Origin: Promethearchaeota archaeon
Lineage (GTDB): Archaea; Asgardarchaeota; Lokiarchaeia; Sigynarchaeales; SOKP01
DNA: 45,179 bases
NCBI GenBank assembly: GCA_019894875.1
Contig: JAGXNR010000016.1
Location: forward strand, 1-45,179
Reading direction: 5' to 3'
Shown here piece after piece: positions 9,063 to 17,476 of the stretch. Below the pieces are notes generated by a model, which searched no databases, was not told the origin of the DNA, and saw only the letters and a program-made list of their open reading frames with translations. The position numbers were made by a program, and so were the translations under genes. Each line of letters opens with the position of its first letter. Positions within the stretch are counted from its first letter, which is position 1.

Positions 9063-10190
9063 ATGAGTGAAGCTGACTATAAAAAAGCTCTTAAAATTTT
9101 GTTTAAGGCCGGAGGATTTCAATTCCCATTTACAGAAACCATTCATGAAATTCTAAAAATAACGATAAAAGATGAAAATCTCGACTTCGTTATGGCTTTT
9201 GAAGAAAAGACCTCTCAAACAATGGAACAATTGAAGGAGAGCAGCGGATTATCTGAAGAAGAGATCTTAAAGAAAGCAGATGCTTTAGCAAAAATGGGTG
9301 TTATAATCAACCAACCTAACCGTAGTGGTGTAATGGTATATCAATTATTCCCATTTCATAGGCAATTTGAATATATTTTTATGCAAAACCTTGAGAAAAC
9401 CGAGGAAAATTATAAGATAGCACGGTTATTCGGTAAATTGAATGAAGAACATAGCGGTGAGGTTCAATCTCAATATGATGGATATAGTGCTGCATTGAAT
9501 CGTATGCCACCAATGGATCGTACAATTCCGATATTAGAAAATCTAGAAACAGGTGAAGAGATTAACGTTGTTGTAAATGAAGAACTGGAAGTGCCTACTG
9601 AAAAAATTCTACCAACTCAACAAATTCGAGAACTTATTGAAAAAGCTGACGATATTGCGGTAGGAAATTGCTATTGTCGTCAACATCAAGAATTCTTAGG
9701 TAACCCCTGCGAGATGATCGAACTTGTACCAAGTTGTATGACCTTAGGGAAATCCGCAAGGCACACTTCTAATCACGGTTTCTCTAAATTAGTGTCTAAA
9801 GAAGAAGCATTGAAAATCCTTAAGCAATGTGAAGATGCAGGATTAGTCCATAAAGCCTATCATAAATACGGTAATTCATCAGCCGAAGAAGTTGCAATCT
9901 GTAATTGTTGTAACTGTTGTTGTATGACTGCCCGAGATTGCTTGATTTTTCCTGTTGTCAATGAAACAAATTATTTAGCTGATATCGATGAAGATTTATG
10001 TATAGGCTGTGGTACCTGTGTAGATATGTGTTATAATAAAGCGATTGAATTGAATGATGACGATAAAGCGGAAAGAATTGAAGAATTCTGTGCGGGATGT
10101 GGTGTGTGCGCTTATCATTGCCCTGAAAACGCAATTTCTCTTATTGAGGGTCCGAGAATGGTAAGAATGCTCCCCCCACGTAAAAATTAG
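9063..10190 (+). CDS. winged-helix / Cys-rich / 2x[4Fe-4S] protein (375 aa)
   Basis: There are three parts. Residues about 45-100 look like a winged helix (SQTMEQLKESSGLSEEEI, then a KMG.II wing and a YQLFPF strand). Residues about 190-310 hold a Cys-rich region with CYCRQH, spaced single Cys residues, and a dense CNCCNCCC cluster. The C-terminus is an eight-iron ferredoxin, CIGCGTCVDMC and CAGCGVCAYHC. This matches a widespread, poorly characterised family of anaerobe proteins usually annotated only as 4Fe-4S ferredoxin. A full paralogue sits at 31939 and a relative at 39178. The leader TGATGAAAA before the ATG is shared with the 31939 gene. A role as electron carrier or Fe-S-based sensor is possible; function unknown. 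Confidence 0.85.
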   Translation: MSEADYKKALKILFKAGGFQFPFTETIHEILKITIKDENLDFVMAFEEKTSQTMEQLKESSGLSEEEILKKADALAKMGVIINQPNRSGVMVYQLFPFHRQFEYIFMQNLEKTEENYKIARLFGKLNEEHSGEVQSQYDGYSAALNRMPPMDRTIPILENLETGEEINVVVNEELEVPTEKILPTQQIRELIEKADDIAVGNCYCRQHQEFLGNPCEMIELVPSCMTLGKSARHTSNHGFSKLVSKEEALKILKQCEDAGLVHKAYHKYGNSSAEEVAICNCCNCCCMTARDCLIFPVVNETNYLADIDEDLCIGCGTCVDMCYNKAIELNDDDKAERIEEFCAGCGVCAYHCPENAISLIEGPRMVRMLPPRKN

Positions 10191-10212
10191 ATCTTTAAAC
10201 AAATAATTTCAT

Positions 10213-10226
10213 TCTTTTTTATTTTT
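10213..10226 (+). terminator. oligo-T terminator
   Basis: Runs of six and five T, interrupted by an A, lie about 25 bases after the stop at 10190. Confidence 0.35.
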
Positions 10227-10285
10227 ACTTTAAATTATCTGTAAATTCATTATACATTAATATAGTATATATAACAGAAAGATGA

Positions 10286-10297
10286 TTTTATATATAA
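10286..10297 (+). promoter_or_regulatory. TATA box of the hepT-mntA operon
   Basis: TTTTATATATAA lies 32-43 bases before the hepT ATG at 10329. It is one of the cleanest TATA-like elements in the window and predicts a very short or absent leader. A GGAG just after it is too far from the ATG to serve translation. Confidence 0.5.
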
Positions 10298-10328
10298 AGG
10301 AGTAAAAATAATTTTGTAAAGATTTCTA

Positions 10329-10733
10329 ATGGATGAATTGAGAATAAAACGCTATCACGATAAAATAAATCATATTGTGGAATATATAAAAGACTTAACA
10401 AAAGATCCAAAAAATGAACTTGAAAAGCGTGGGATATTCTATTCATTACAAACTTCTATCGAGGCGATTATAGATTTAATCGCAATGCTTACAAAAGACT
10501 TAGGGATTCAAGTCAAAGATGATAATACAAACATCTCTGAAATTGTTAAAAAAAGGAACCTAAAATTTGAATTAGGAGAGAAATTGAAAAAAGCTAATGG
10601 TATGCGAAATATAATCGTCCACCGTTACAATGATTTTGAAGAAAAGATTATTTTAGATTCCGTTGACGAAATTAAAGATCTTTTAACAAAATGGATAGAG
10701 GTTGTGGAGGAAATCCTGAATGAGCTCTCTTAA
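10329..10733 (+). CDS. hepT: HepT-like HEPN toxin (134 aa)
   Basis: This is a HEPN-domain (DUF86) protein. The R-x4-H-x-Y signature is exact in RNIIVHRY near residue 97. In characterised pairs, HepT is an RNase toxin whose Tyr in this motif is AMP-modified by MntA. The protein is all-helical in appearance and of normal length. The stop lies 14 bases inside the start of mntA, so the pair is translationally coupled. It is the only clear toxin-antitoxin element in a window otherwise full of metabolic genes. Confidence 0.85.
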   Translation: MDELRIKRYHDKINHIVEYIKDLTKDPKNELEKRGIFYSLQTSIEAIIDLIAMLTKDLGIQVKDDNTNISEIVKKRNLKFELGEKLKKANGMRNIIVHRYNDFEEKIILDSVDEIKDLLTKWIEVVEEILNELS

Positions 10734-11118
10734 GATCGAAGATTTAGCGGAAATATTGAACCCATTAAAAGGAAAATATGAAGTAGTTCTTTATGGATCG
10801 CAAGTGGAAGGAGGGATCCGTCCAGATTCTGATATTGATATTGCAGTGATAACACGGGGAACCGATATTGAAAAAAATATTAAAATACAAAAAGAGCTTC
10901 TAGGAATATTTTCTCTTAAATTTGATATCCGCGTATTTGAATTATTCCCAATTTACATCCAAATTTCTATAATAGAGAATTATCAAGTTGTCTTTGGTGA
11001 TATCTTAGAAATTTCAGAATACTTTTACTCTTTTCGGAAAAAATGGGATGATTGTAAACACCGGATATTATCAAACCAGTTCTCAAGCCATCTTGAAAGG
11101 TTGAATTTAATTAAGTAG
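10720..11118 (+). CDS. mntA: MntA-like nucleotidyltransferase antitoxin (132 aa)
   Basis: This is a minimal nucleotidyltransferase. The GS-x10-D-x-D motif is exact (GSQVEGGIRPDSDID, residues 26-40), and a later Asp in KFDIRV supplies the third metal ligand. In known systems MntA neutralises HepT by transferring AMP to its motif Tyr. A good GGAGG site at 10706-10710 precedes the ATG inside hepT. The intact signatures suggest both partners are functional. Confidence 0.87.
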   Translation: MSSLKIEDLAEILNPLKGKYEVVLYGSQVEGGIRPDSDIDIAVITRGTDIEKNIKIQKELLGIFSLKFDIRVFELFPIYIQISIIENYQVVFGDILEISEYFYSFRKKWDDCKHRILSNQFSSHLERLNLIK

Positions 11119-11211
11119 ACTTTTTCTTATTAGGAATGTAATTTAGAAGTAATAAACTCATTCACTACACTCTCTGGTCTGAATTGGATGATTTTTTAAT
11201 GAAAAATAAGA

Positions 11212-11235
11212 AGTCTTTTTTCCTTAAAAGACTTT
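11212..11235. terminator. 9-bp perfect hairpin in the convergent gap
   Basis: AAGTCTTTT and AAAAGACTT form a perfect 9-bp stem with a 6-base loop. It lies between mntA (ending 11118) and the minus-strand hydratase (ending 11310), so it could act as a bidirectional transcript end. A weaker 7-bp inverted repeat (TATCACA...TGTGATA) follows at 11252-11283. Confidence 0.4.
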
Positions 11236-11309
11236 GCGACAGTCTTTCTATATCACAAACTTGGCTTAATAAATCTGTGATAAAAAGAAAAAAGATAGAA
11301 TTTTTAGTG

Positions 11310-12149
11310 TTATTCTACAATAGCGTATGCGTTACCTAAAACTTTTGCTCTTTCAGTTTTTACTTGGATTATATAGCGCCCGTTATCCTTCCAGCCTTCT
11401 GTTGTTAAAGTTTCTCCTGGATAAACTTCGCTTGTAAATCTCGCATTGAATTCTTTAAAACGTGAAATATCCCCATCACAAAGACCATAAACTATAGACC
11501 TAGTGGCATAACCATATGTACATAATCCATGAAGGATTGGTCTGTCAAATCTTCCACTTCTCTTAGCAAATACAGGATCTAAATGTAACGGGTTGTAATC
11601 ACCGCTTAGTCTATATATAGCTGCTTGATTAATATTGGTTTTATATGATAAACTAAAATCTGGTTCTTTTCCCTCAGGAGGATCTAATGGTTCAGCTTTA
11701 GGACCACGATCCCCACCCCAACCACCTTCACCAATATAAAAATGAACGTATTTGGCGTCGAATATGTGCTCTCCATCAGGGGTTCTACCCGACATTCTAG
11801 TATGAATAACAGCAGCTTTTCCTTTATCAAACATATTTTCACATACTCCTTTTACTCTGATTTCCCCTTCGGACGGAAAGGGCTTTACTAGTTTTATCAT
11901 TTGTTCCCCATGAATAAATCGAGCTCCATCAACAGGTTTGTCACTAAATCTTGGGAATCCGGCTCCTGCGAGAATACAGGCATAACTAGGAAAAACCTGT
12001 ACTCCTCCAGGTGTTCGCTCATAAACAAACTTAAGTTCATCTGGTTGAGCACCAATCCCGAGATTATAAAGTATTACGTCTTTCCACGTATATTTAATGG
12101 TTCTTTCTTCAGTTTCCTTGCCAATAACATCTAAATTTAAACTTGTCAT
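11310..12149 (-). CDS. MaoC-type (R)-enoyl-CoA hydratase, MFE-2 hydratase-2-like (279 aa)
   Basis: This is a double hot-dog protein expected to hydrate trans-2-enoyl-CoA to the (R)-3-hydroxyacyl-CoA. The hydratase-2 signature is complete: LSGDYNPLHLDP at 181-192, with catalytic Asp184 and His189, followed by RPILHGLCTYG. The N-terminal half contains the substrate-side hot-dog (NLGIGA, FIHGEQ). The length matches the stand-alone hydratase 2 domain of peroxisomal MFE-2. The matching (R)-specific dehydrogenase is encoded two genes upstream at 13272, so the module appears split over two genes. Confidence 0.9.
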   Translation of the reverse strand: MTSLNLDVIGKETEERTIKYTWKDVILYNLGIGAQPDELKFVYERTPGGVQVFPSYACILAGAGFPRFSDKPVDGARFIHGEQMIKLVKPFPSEGEIRVKGVCENMFDKGKAAVIHTRMSGRTPDGEHIFDAKYVHFYIGEGGWGGDRGPKAEPLDPPEGKEPDFSLSYKTNINQAAIYRLSGDYNPLHLDPVFAKRSGRFDRPILHGLCTYGYATRSIVYGLCDGDISRFKEFNARFTSEVYPGETLTTEGWKDNGRYIIQVKTERAKVLGNAYAIVE

Positions 12150-12278
12150 TTTTACCAGTTTTTTTAAATTATTTGTTTTTTATTTAGTTTTATCTCTAAT
12201 ATTATATTAATCATTTCAATTGAATATTTTTGGATTTCAAATACTCTGTTTTATTCTTAATATCCCAAGTACCACAAT

Positions 12279-13208
12279 CTAAATAAAACCACTTAACTTC
12301 AAACCTTCTATTAACCAATTTATGTTCATTTCTAAACTGACTAATGCTTCATTTTCTATCTCTCTTGAGTTAGAAATATATTCTTCATGATATTTGAGTG
12401 CTATTTCTTTGTTTGAGAGATTCTCTTTGTACCAATGAATTATTGAATTTTTTGATTTAAAGTGAAAATCTTCCATTTGTTCAAGATATACTTCAAAATC
12501 ACGATCCATGTATACCCCAAAATGAGCTATTGCAATAGAATTCAATCTATCTTTCATGTCTCTAAGTTTTTGAAAGGTTTTAAGTAATTCAGACTCATTA
12601 AACTCTGGTGGCATAAAAGAGGGCTGAATATATAAATCACCTACTTTATTAAAGATAGCATCCCCTGTAAAAATATTTCTATTTTTCTCATCAAAAAGTG
12701 CAATGGAATCCATTGTATGCCCAAAGAAATTAAAAACTTCTAATTTCAGACCATTTAAATCTATTATATCACCTTCTTTTAATGGTGTCACATTCTCTAT
12801 AGGTTTCACCGTAGCGTCAAACTCATCATTCATGAGTTCGGGTTTATTATTTTCAAATACATCGTTCATGATTGATGGATTTTTTAATTTATTAATCGCG
12901 TGCTCAGATGCTAATACTTCAATATCTACCTCAGGGATTAATGCTTTTAACTCATGTACTCCTGCTACATGGTCCCAGTGGCTGTGACTTAGTAGTATCT
13001 TATGGATAGGATAGAGATTAAGCCTTTTTAACGTCTCAATAACAAATTCTGCATTATCTGCTGAAGACGTATCAATAAGCATTCTGGTCCCATTATTCTC
13101 AATTACATATAGAGCTAAACTTCCTTTTCTCCTAAATAAAAAACCATCAAATAAAAAGCTATTTTCATTAAATTTTCCTTCTTTATAGATAAAAACCAAT
13201 TTAATCAC
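12279..13208 (-). CDS. metallo-beta-lactamase-fold hydrolase (309 aa)
   Basis: The metal-binding motif HSHWDH lies near residue 95. It is followed by GHTMDS, FTGDAIF and a C-terminal AHFGV, giving the full His/Asp ligand set of an MBL-fold hydrolase. The substrate is unknown; a thioester or lactone would suit the surrounding acyl-CoA genes, as in glyoxalase II-like enzymes. The start is uncertain: the GTG at 13208 coincides with a GAGTGATT that itself resembles a ribosome site, so a TTG nine bases later is possible. It lies between the hydratase and MFE-2 dehydrogenase genes on the same strand. Confidence 0.85.
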   Translation of the reverse strand: MIKLVFIYKEGKFNENSFLFDGFLFRRKGSLALYVIENNGTRMLIDTSSADNAEFVIETLKRLNLYPIHKILLSHSHWDHVAGVHELKALIPEVDIEVLASEHAINKLKNPSIMNDVFENNKPELMNDEFDATVKPIENVTPLKEGDIIDLNGLKLEVFNFFGHTMDSIALFDEKNRNIFTGDAIFNKVGDLYIQPSFMPPEFNESELLKTFQKLRDMKDRLNSIAIAHFGVYMDRDFEVYLEQMEDFHFKSKNSIIHWYKENLSNKEIALKYHEEYISNSREIENEALVSLEMNINWLIEGLKLSGFI

Positions 13209-13237
13209 TCTTTTAATATGACATATCCTTAGAAATT

Positions 13238-13257
13238 AAAAAAAAAAAATAAAAAAA
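13238..13257 (-). terminator. oligo-T terminator after the MFE-2-like dehydrogenase
   Basis: On the minus strand, T-runs of seven and twelve split by one A follow the stop at 13272. This implies that the metallo-hydrolase gene downstream may have its own promoter. Confidence 0.45.
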
Positions 13258-13271
13258 TGATATAGAATAAT

Positions 13272-14213
13272 TTAAGATTTCATTAACTCGTCGCCACCAG
13301 CAGCACCTTCCCTTTTTGAAGGTAAATCTTTCATTAATTCTGGAAATCGCTCAGCCAACAGTGAAGGAGTAAATGGTTGCCAATTATTTGATATTTTCTT
13401 TACTGCTCTCCAACTTCTATAAACCCAGACTTTATCAGCGATGGCTCTAAAAACTTCTCCATTAATATCTTTAGCTGCATCAGAAGCAAGGTATGCTACT
13501 AAAGGAGCGAAATGTGCAGGATCAAAGATATCAAAACCATCTGCTGTCTTAGCTTTCATATAATCTCCCATTCTTGGAGTTAAATCCGTTGTCATACGCG
13601 TTCTAGCACTTGGTACAACACAATTTACTGTTGCGTATTTCGCAACTTCCCGAGCAATTATCATTGAAAAAGATGCTATACCTGATTTCGCAGCACCATA
13701 ATTTGATTGACCAACATTACCATATAGACCAGAATCAGAAGCAGTATTAATAATTCTACCAAAGTTTCCTAAAGATTCATCAGCTTTTCCTCTTTCCCTA
13801 AAATACGCAGCTGCATGCCGAGTTAAGTTGAAAGTACCCTTTAAATGAACTGCAATAACAAGATCGAATTCCTGTTCTGTCATATTGAAAATCATCCGGT
13901 CTCGTAGAATCCCTGCGTTATTTACAATAATATCTATCTTTCCAAATTCAGCAATTGCTTGGTCGATCATACCTTTTGTCTTGTTAAAATCAACAACAGA
14001 ATCATAGTTTGCTATAGCTTTAACTCCAAGCTTTTTGACTTCTTCTACAACAGTATCAGCGATTTTGGCATCTTCATCCAAATGACTAGCGCCACCACCT
14101 ATATCATTAATTACGAGGTTACAACCTTCTTTTGCCATAACTAGAGCTTCTTCGCGACCTACACCACGACCTGCTCCAGTAATTAAAGCAACTTTGCCTT
14201 CTAACATTCCCAT
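13272..14213 (-). CDS. SDR, MFE-2-type (R)-3-hydroxyacyl-CoA dehydrogenase (313 aa)
   Basis: This short-chain dehydrogenase oxidises 3-hydroxyacyl-CoA with NAD. The cofactor motif TGAGRGVG is at 12-19, NNAG at 98-101, and the catalytic triad Ser159, Tyr172 and Lys176 lies in the NTASDSGLYG and NYGAAK segments. The long first segment (NDIGGGASHLDEDA) and the GLYGN.GQ.NY.AAK stretch are typical of the dehydrogenase part of peroxisomal multifunctional enzyme 2. The ATG has a GTGATC site four bases upstream. With the hydratase at 11310 it would carry a 2-enoyl-CoA to the 3-ketoacyl-CoA through the (R) isomer, feeding the thiolases. Confidence 0.9.
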   Translation of the reverse strand: MGMLEGKVALITGAGRGVGREEALVMAKEGCNLVINDIGGGASHLDEDAKIADTVVEEVKKLGVKAIANYDSVVDFNKTKGMIDQAIAEFGKIDIIVNNAGILRDRMIFNMTEQEFDLVIAVHLKGTFNLTRHAAAYFRERGKADESLGNFGRIINTASDSGLYGNVGQSNYGAAKSGIASFSMIIAREVAKYATVNCVVPSARTRMTTDLTPRMGDYMKAKTADGFDIFDPAHFAPLVAYLASDAAKDINGEVFRAIADKVWVYRSWRAVKKISNNWQPFTPSLLAERFPELMKDLPSKREGAAGGDELMKS

Positions 14214-14294
14214 TTTTGATCACTTTAGATTTTTTAAAAATAATTAAGTGGAAGAAATTTTCCTTAAACTTTAAATCTTTCATATTTAAAAAAC

Positions 14295-15095
14295 TTATAA
14301 TCCCGCGTTGATCGTAAATCCCCCGTCAACAACAATTTTTGCCCCAGTTACATAACTTCCTGCTTTAGATGCTAAGAAAACTATCGTCCCTTTAATGTCA
14401 TCCCCATTACCGAATCTTTTCAAGGGAACTAAGTTTAATAAAGGAACTCCAATCAGTTTATACATTGGGTTATTTTTATCTTGAAGGTACTCCATCATCC
14501 CTTCTTGCATATTTCCTGGGAGGATAGCATTAACTCTAATATTATACCTACCCCACTCAACAGCTAAGGATCTTGAAAGACCAATGACTCCAACTTTGGA
14601 GGTTGCATAAGCCGTCATACCCGAAGAAAAACCTACCTGTCCATTTTCACTAGAGAAATTGACTATGCTTCCGTTTTTCTGTTTAATCATCAATTTTCCT
14701 ATTTCCCGACAGCATAAAAATGTCCCGGTTACATTTGTATCTATAATATTCTTCCAACGATCTAAGCTATACATATTAGATGGAGCCATATCAGAAACTC
14801 CTGCACTGTTAACCAGTACGTCACATTTTCCATATTGTTCATTCATTGTAATAGCCATTTGTTTAACATCCTCCTCCTTAGTTATATCACATTTAATTGA
14901 TATACAATCCCCACCTATATTATTCAGTTTTTGAACTGCATCTTCTAATTTTCCGTGTATATCTCTTCCACAAATAGCTACATCTGCTCCTGCTTCAACT
15001 AAACCTTCAGCTGAGAAATACCCTAAGCCTTTTCCACCACCAGTTACCAGAGCAACAATTCCATCCAGTTTAAATAAATCTGAAATATGAGTCAT
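14295..15095 (-). CDS. short-chain dehydrogenase/reductase (266 aa)
   Basis: This is a classical SDR. TGGGKGLG binds the nucleotide, NSAG stabilises the sheet, Ser lies in NFSSENG, and Tyr/Lys lie in YATSK. The C-terminal DGGFTINAGL is the usual ending of gluconate or 3-oxoacyl-ACP-reductase-like SDRs. It acts in the cytoplasm on a hydroxyl/keto pair, substrate unknown. It sits between the third thiolase and the MFE-2-like dehydrogenase, so a hydroxyacyl-CoA or an alcohol intermediate of the same pathway is plausible. Confidence 0.88.
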   Translation of the reverse strand: MTHISDLFKLDGIVALVTGGGKGLGYFSAEGLVEAGADVAICGRDIHGKLEDAVQKLNNIGGDCISIKCDITKEEDVKQMAITMNEQYGKCDVLVNSAGVSDMAPSNMYSLDRWKNIIDTNVTGTFLCCREIGKLMIKQKNGSIVNFSSENGQVGFSSGMTAYATSKVGVIGLSRSLAVEWGRYNIRVNAILPGNMQEGMMEYLQDKNNPMYKLIGVPLLNLVPLKRFGNGDDIKGTIVFLASKAGSYVTGAKIVVDGGFTINAGL

Positions 15096-15132
15096 AAAAT
15101 CATCTTAGAATCGAAAGTATTAAAAAATTTGT

Positions 15133-15152
15133 AAAAAATAAAAAAAATAAAA
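15133..15152 (-). terminator. oligo-T terminator after the third thiolase
   Basis: On the minus strand, T-rich runs (seven and six T) lie just after the stop at 15169. Confidence 0.4.
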
Positions 15153-15168
15153 TGTTGTTTCTTAACTC

Positions 15169-16446
15169 TTATGCATCAAGGTTTTCAATTACTGTTGCTA
15201 CTCCTTGACCGCCTCCTACACAGGCGTTCGCAACACCATACTTTGCTTTTTTATCCTTCAAGATTCTTGCTAAAGTTCCGGTAAGACGTACCATTGTTGC
15301 TGCTAATGGATGACCAATAGCAGTAGATCCTCCCATTATATTAACCTTCTCCGTTGGAATACCAAGTTTATCCATACAATTTAAAGCTACGATACAGAAC
15401 GCTTCGTTAATCTCCCAATAATCAATGTCATCAGGAGTTAAGCCAGCATATTCTAGAGCCTTCTTAGAAGCAGGAACTGGTCCTCGACCCATTGTTGAAG
15501 GATGAACCCCTGCCCAACCGATTGAGACAATTCTTGCCATTGGTTCAATACCTCTTCCTTTGGCTTCTTCGGCTGTCATTAAGCAAGCGGCAGTAGCTCC
15601 TGCATTTAAAGGAGAGGATGTACCTACGGTTATAACACCCTCCTCTGTCCCTTCTCTTTTTACATAACCATCTTTGCCCCCATTCTTTTCTAAATAAAAG
15701 GGTCTAGATAATCTAGGTAATTTTGCATGACCTTCCATACTGGATTTTCGTACATTCATATCCTTATCTACGATCAGAGGAGTATTAACGTCTCCTGCTA
15801 CATGACCTTCAATCGGAATGATCTCACCTTTAAACCACCCAGACTCTTGAGAGGCAAGAGCTAAGTTATGACTTCGTACACCAAGTTCATCCATGCTTTC
15901 TTTAGTAAAAATTGGTACTTCTTCCTCATACAGCTTTTGAGCTGTTTGTAGCATGTTGAAAGAGGTTCGCATTTCATATTCAGGATGATAAAACTTACTA
16001 TCCTTATCCAACATCTTCATATTAGGCTCAGTTCCCCGTCCTCTCACGCGAGTCATGTGTTCGAAGCCAGTTGATAATACGGCTTTACTATTACCTGTCA
16101 TTAGCTCCATAATTCCAATGTGCATACCGGTTCCTGCTGACCCACATTGTCTATCTAAAGAGAAGGATGGAACGGTTACTGGAAATCCCGCTAAAAAGAG
16201 GGGAATCCTTCCTCCATATGACCAATTCTCTAACACACCTGCAGCAACGCCTACTGATACTTCATTTATATCTCCTTTTTGTATGCCCTTATCTGCTAAT
16301 TTCTCATCAAAGAATTTCATTAGCAACTCAGCGAGCAACTCATCTCCTCTGATTTCACCAAAGACGTCTCTCTCCGGTTGCGTACCCCTTGAGCGAGAAA
16401 ATGCTGTACGAGCATAGTCAATCAGCCAAACTTCTTTTAAGTCCAC
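15169..16446 (-). CDS. thiolase / acetyl-CoA acetyltransferase (425 aa)
   Basis: This is an active-looking thiolase, with nucleophile Cys101 (LDRQCGSAGTGM), WEINEAF, His379 (AIGHPLAAT) and Cys409 (CVGGGQG). It is closely related to the two thiolases at 5227 and 6572, sharing for example the SRSRG...RDVFG start, and probably arose from the same duplications. It starts at GTG, behind AAAAAGGTTA. It is the first gene of a minus-strand run of five beta-oxidation-type genes. Confidence 0.92.
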   Translation of the reverse strand: MDLKEVWLIDYARTAFSRSRGTQPERDVFGEIRGDELLAELLMKFFDEKLADKGIQKGDINEVSVGVAAGVLENWSYGGRIPLFLAGFPVTVPSFSLDRQCGSAGTGMHIGIMELMTGNSKAVLSTGFEHMTRVRGRGTEPNMKMLDKDSKFYHPEYEMRTSFNMLQTAQKLYEEEVPIFTKESMDELGVRSHNLALASQESGWFKGEIIPIEGHVAGDVNTPLIVDKDMNVRKSSMEGHAKLPRLSRPFYLEKNGGKDGYVKREGTEEGVITVGTSSPLNAGATAACLMTAEEAKGRGIEPMARIVSIGWAGVHPSTMGRGPVPASKKALEYAGLTPDDIDYWEINEAFCIVALNCMDKLGIPTEKVNIMGGSTAIGHPLAATMVRLTGTLARILKDKKAKYGVANACVGGGQGVATVIENLDA

Positions 16447-16583
16447 TTTATTTTAACCTTTTTATTGTTTGTTTTTTTAATCTAAATTGAAACCTTCAAT
16501 TATAAAGAAGAATTAATGATATTATTTTAACAATTTTAATTTCTAAAATAAGTTTTATTGAATTTTTTATTGGTGAAAAAGCA

Positions 16584-17399
16584 ATGAGAAAAAGAAATAA
16601 TGACCAAAAAATTAGAAAATCCGAAAGAATAATAATGAAACGACTTGATACTCCTCGAATCCCCCCCTTGGATGAAATTGAGTATGTTAAAGAATTGTTT
16701 ATGTTCCGTAACGCAATAAATCGGTTAGAGTATGCTAAGGGTGAGAATGGTGAATCAGAATGGGAGAATGAGATAAGATTACTTATTCAATGGCTAAAGG
16801 ATTATAAAAATAGAGAGATTAATAATCTAACTTCTTTTCTTAAGCTAGATAAAGGTGGATTAGATATAGAATCTATTGTCTTTGAGGATTTTGAGAATTC
16901 TATCAAATCCTTCATAAAACAAGAAGGAACTATCTTTAACCTTAAAGCAATAATGACAAAATATAAGAAATTAAGGCTAAAGTGGCTTATAATGGCAAGT
17001 CAAATTACCTACGGCTCATCCCTACCTCCACGAGACAAGGAAATTCTTATTCTACGTGTTGCTTGGCTCACAAAGGCTAAATATGAGTGGGATCATCATT
17101 TAATTGTTGGAAAACAAGCAGGACTTACAGAAGGAGAAATCAATAGAATCAAGGAGGGATTAACTGCTAAGGGTTGGGATAATAATGATGCTATTCTGAT
17201 CCGGGCTGTAGACGAACTCTTTACAAACACATTTATTTCGAATACAACTTGGAAATCATTATCAGAACAGTATGATCCCTTCCAACTTATGGATTTAATT
17301 TTTACTGTTGGGGGTTATAATATGTTAGCTATGTTCCTTAATTCTTTCGGAGCACAAACCGAAGATTGCGTGAAAAAGATTATTGAAACAGACTCTTAA
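16584..17399 (+). CDS. carboxymuconolactone decarboxylase-family protein (271 aa)
   Basis: The C-terminal half (from about residue 148) is a CMD/AhpD-like helical domain: LPPRDKEILILRVAWL, then YEWDHH in place of the AhpD CxxC motif, then AGLTEGEI. This shape is common in actinobacterial CMD-family proteins linked to steroid and aromatic catabolism. No peroxidase CxxC is present, so disulfide chemistry is unlikely. The first 100 residues are a family-specific extension beginning near LDTPRIPPLDEIEYV. The start at 16584 has GGTGA nine bases upstream, and its length before the conserved block matches the neighbouring copy. Reaction unknown. Confidence 0.8.
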   Translation: MRKRNNDQKIRKSERIIMKRLDTPRIPPLDEIEYVKELFMFRNAINRLEYAKGENGESEWENEIRLLIQWLKDYKNREINNLTSFLKLDKGGLDIESIVFEDFENSIKSFIKQEGTIFNLKAIMTKYKKLRLKWLIMASQITYGSSLPPRDKEILILRVAWLTKAKYEWDHHLIVGKQAGLTEGEINRIKEGLTAKGWDNNDAILIRAVDELFTNTFISNTTWKSLSEQYDPFQLMDLIFTVGGYNMLAMFLNSFGAQTEDCVKKIIETDS

Positions 17400-17476
17400 G
17401 GTATTAGATTTATAATTAAACCAAACTTTTTATATTTCAAAATAAATTCAACTCTATAATTATAAAAGTGATCTAC

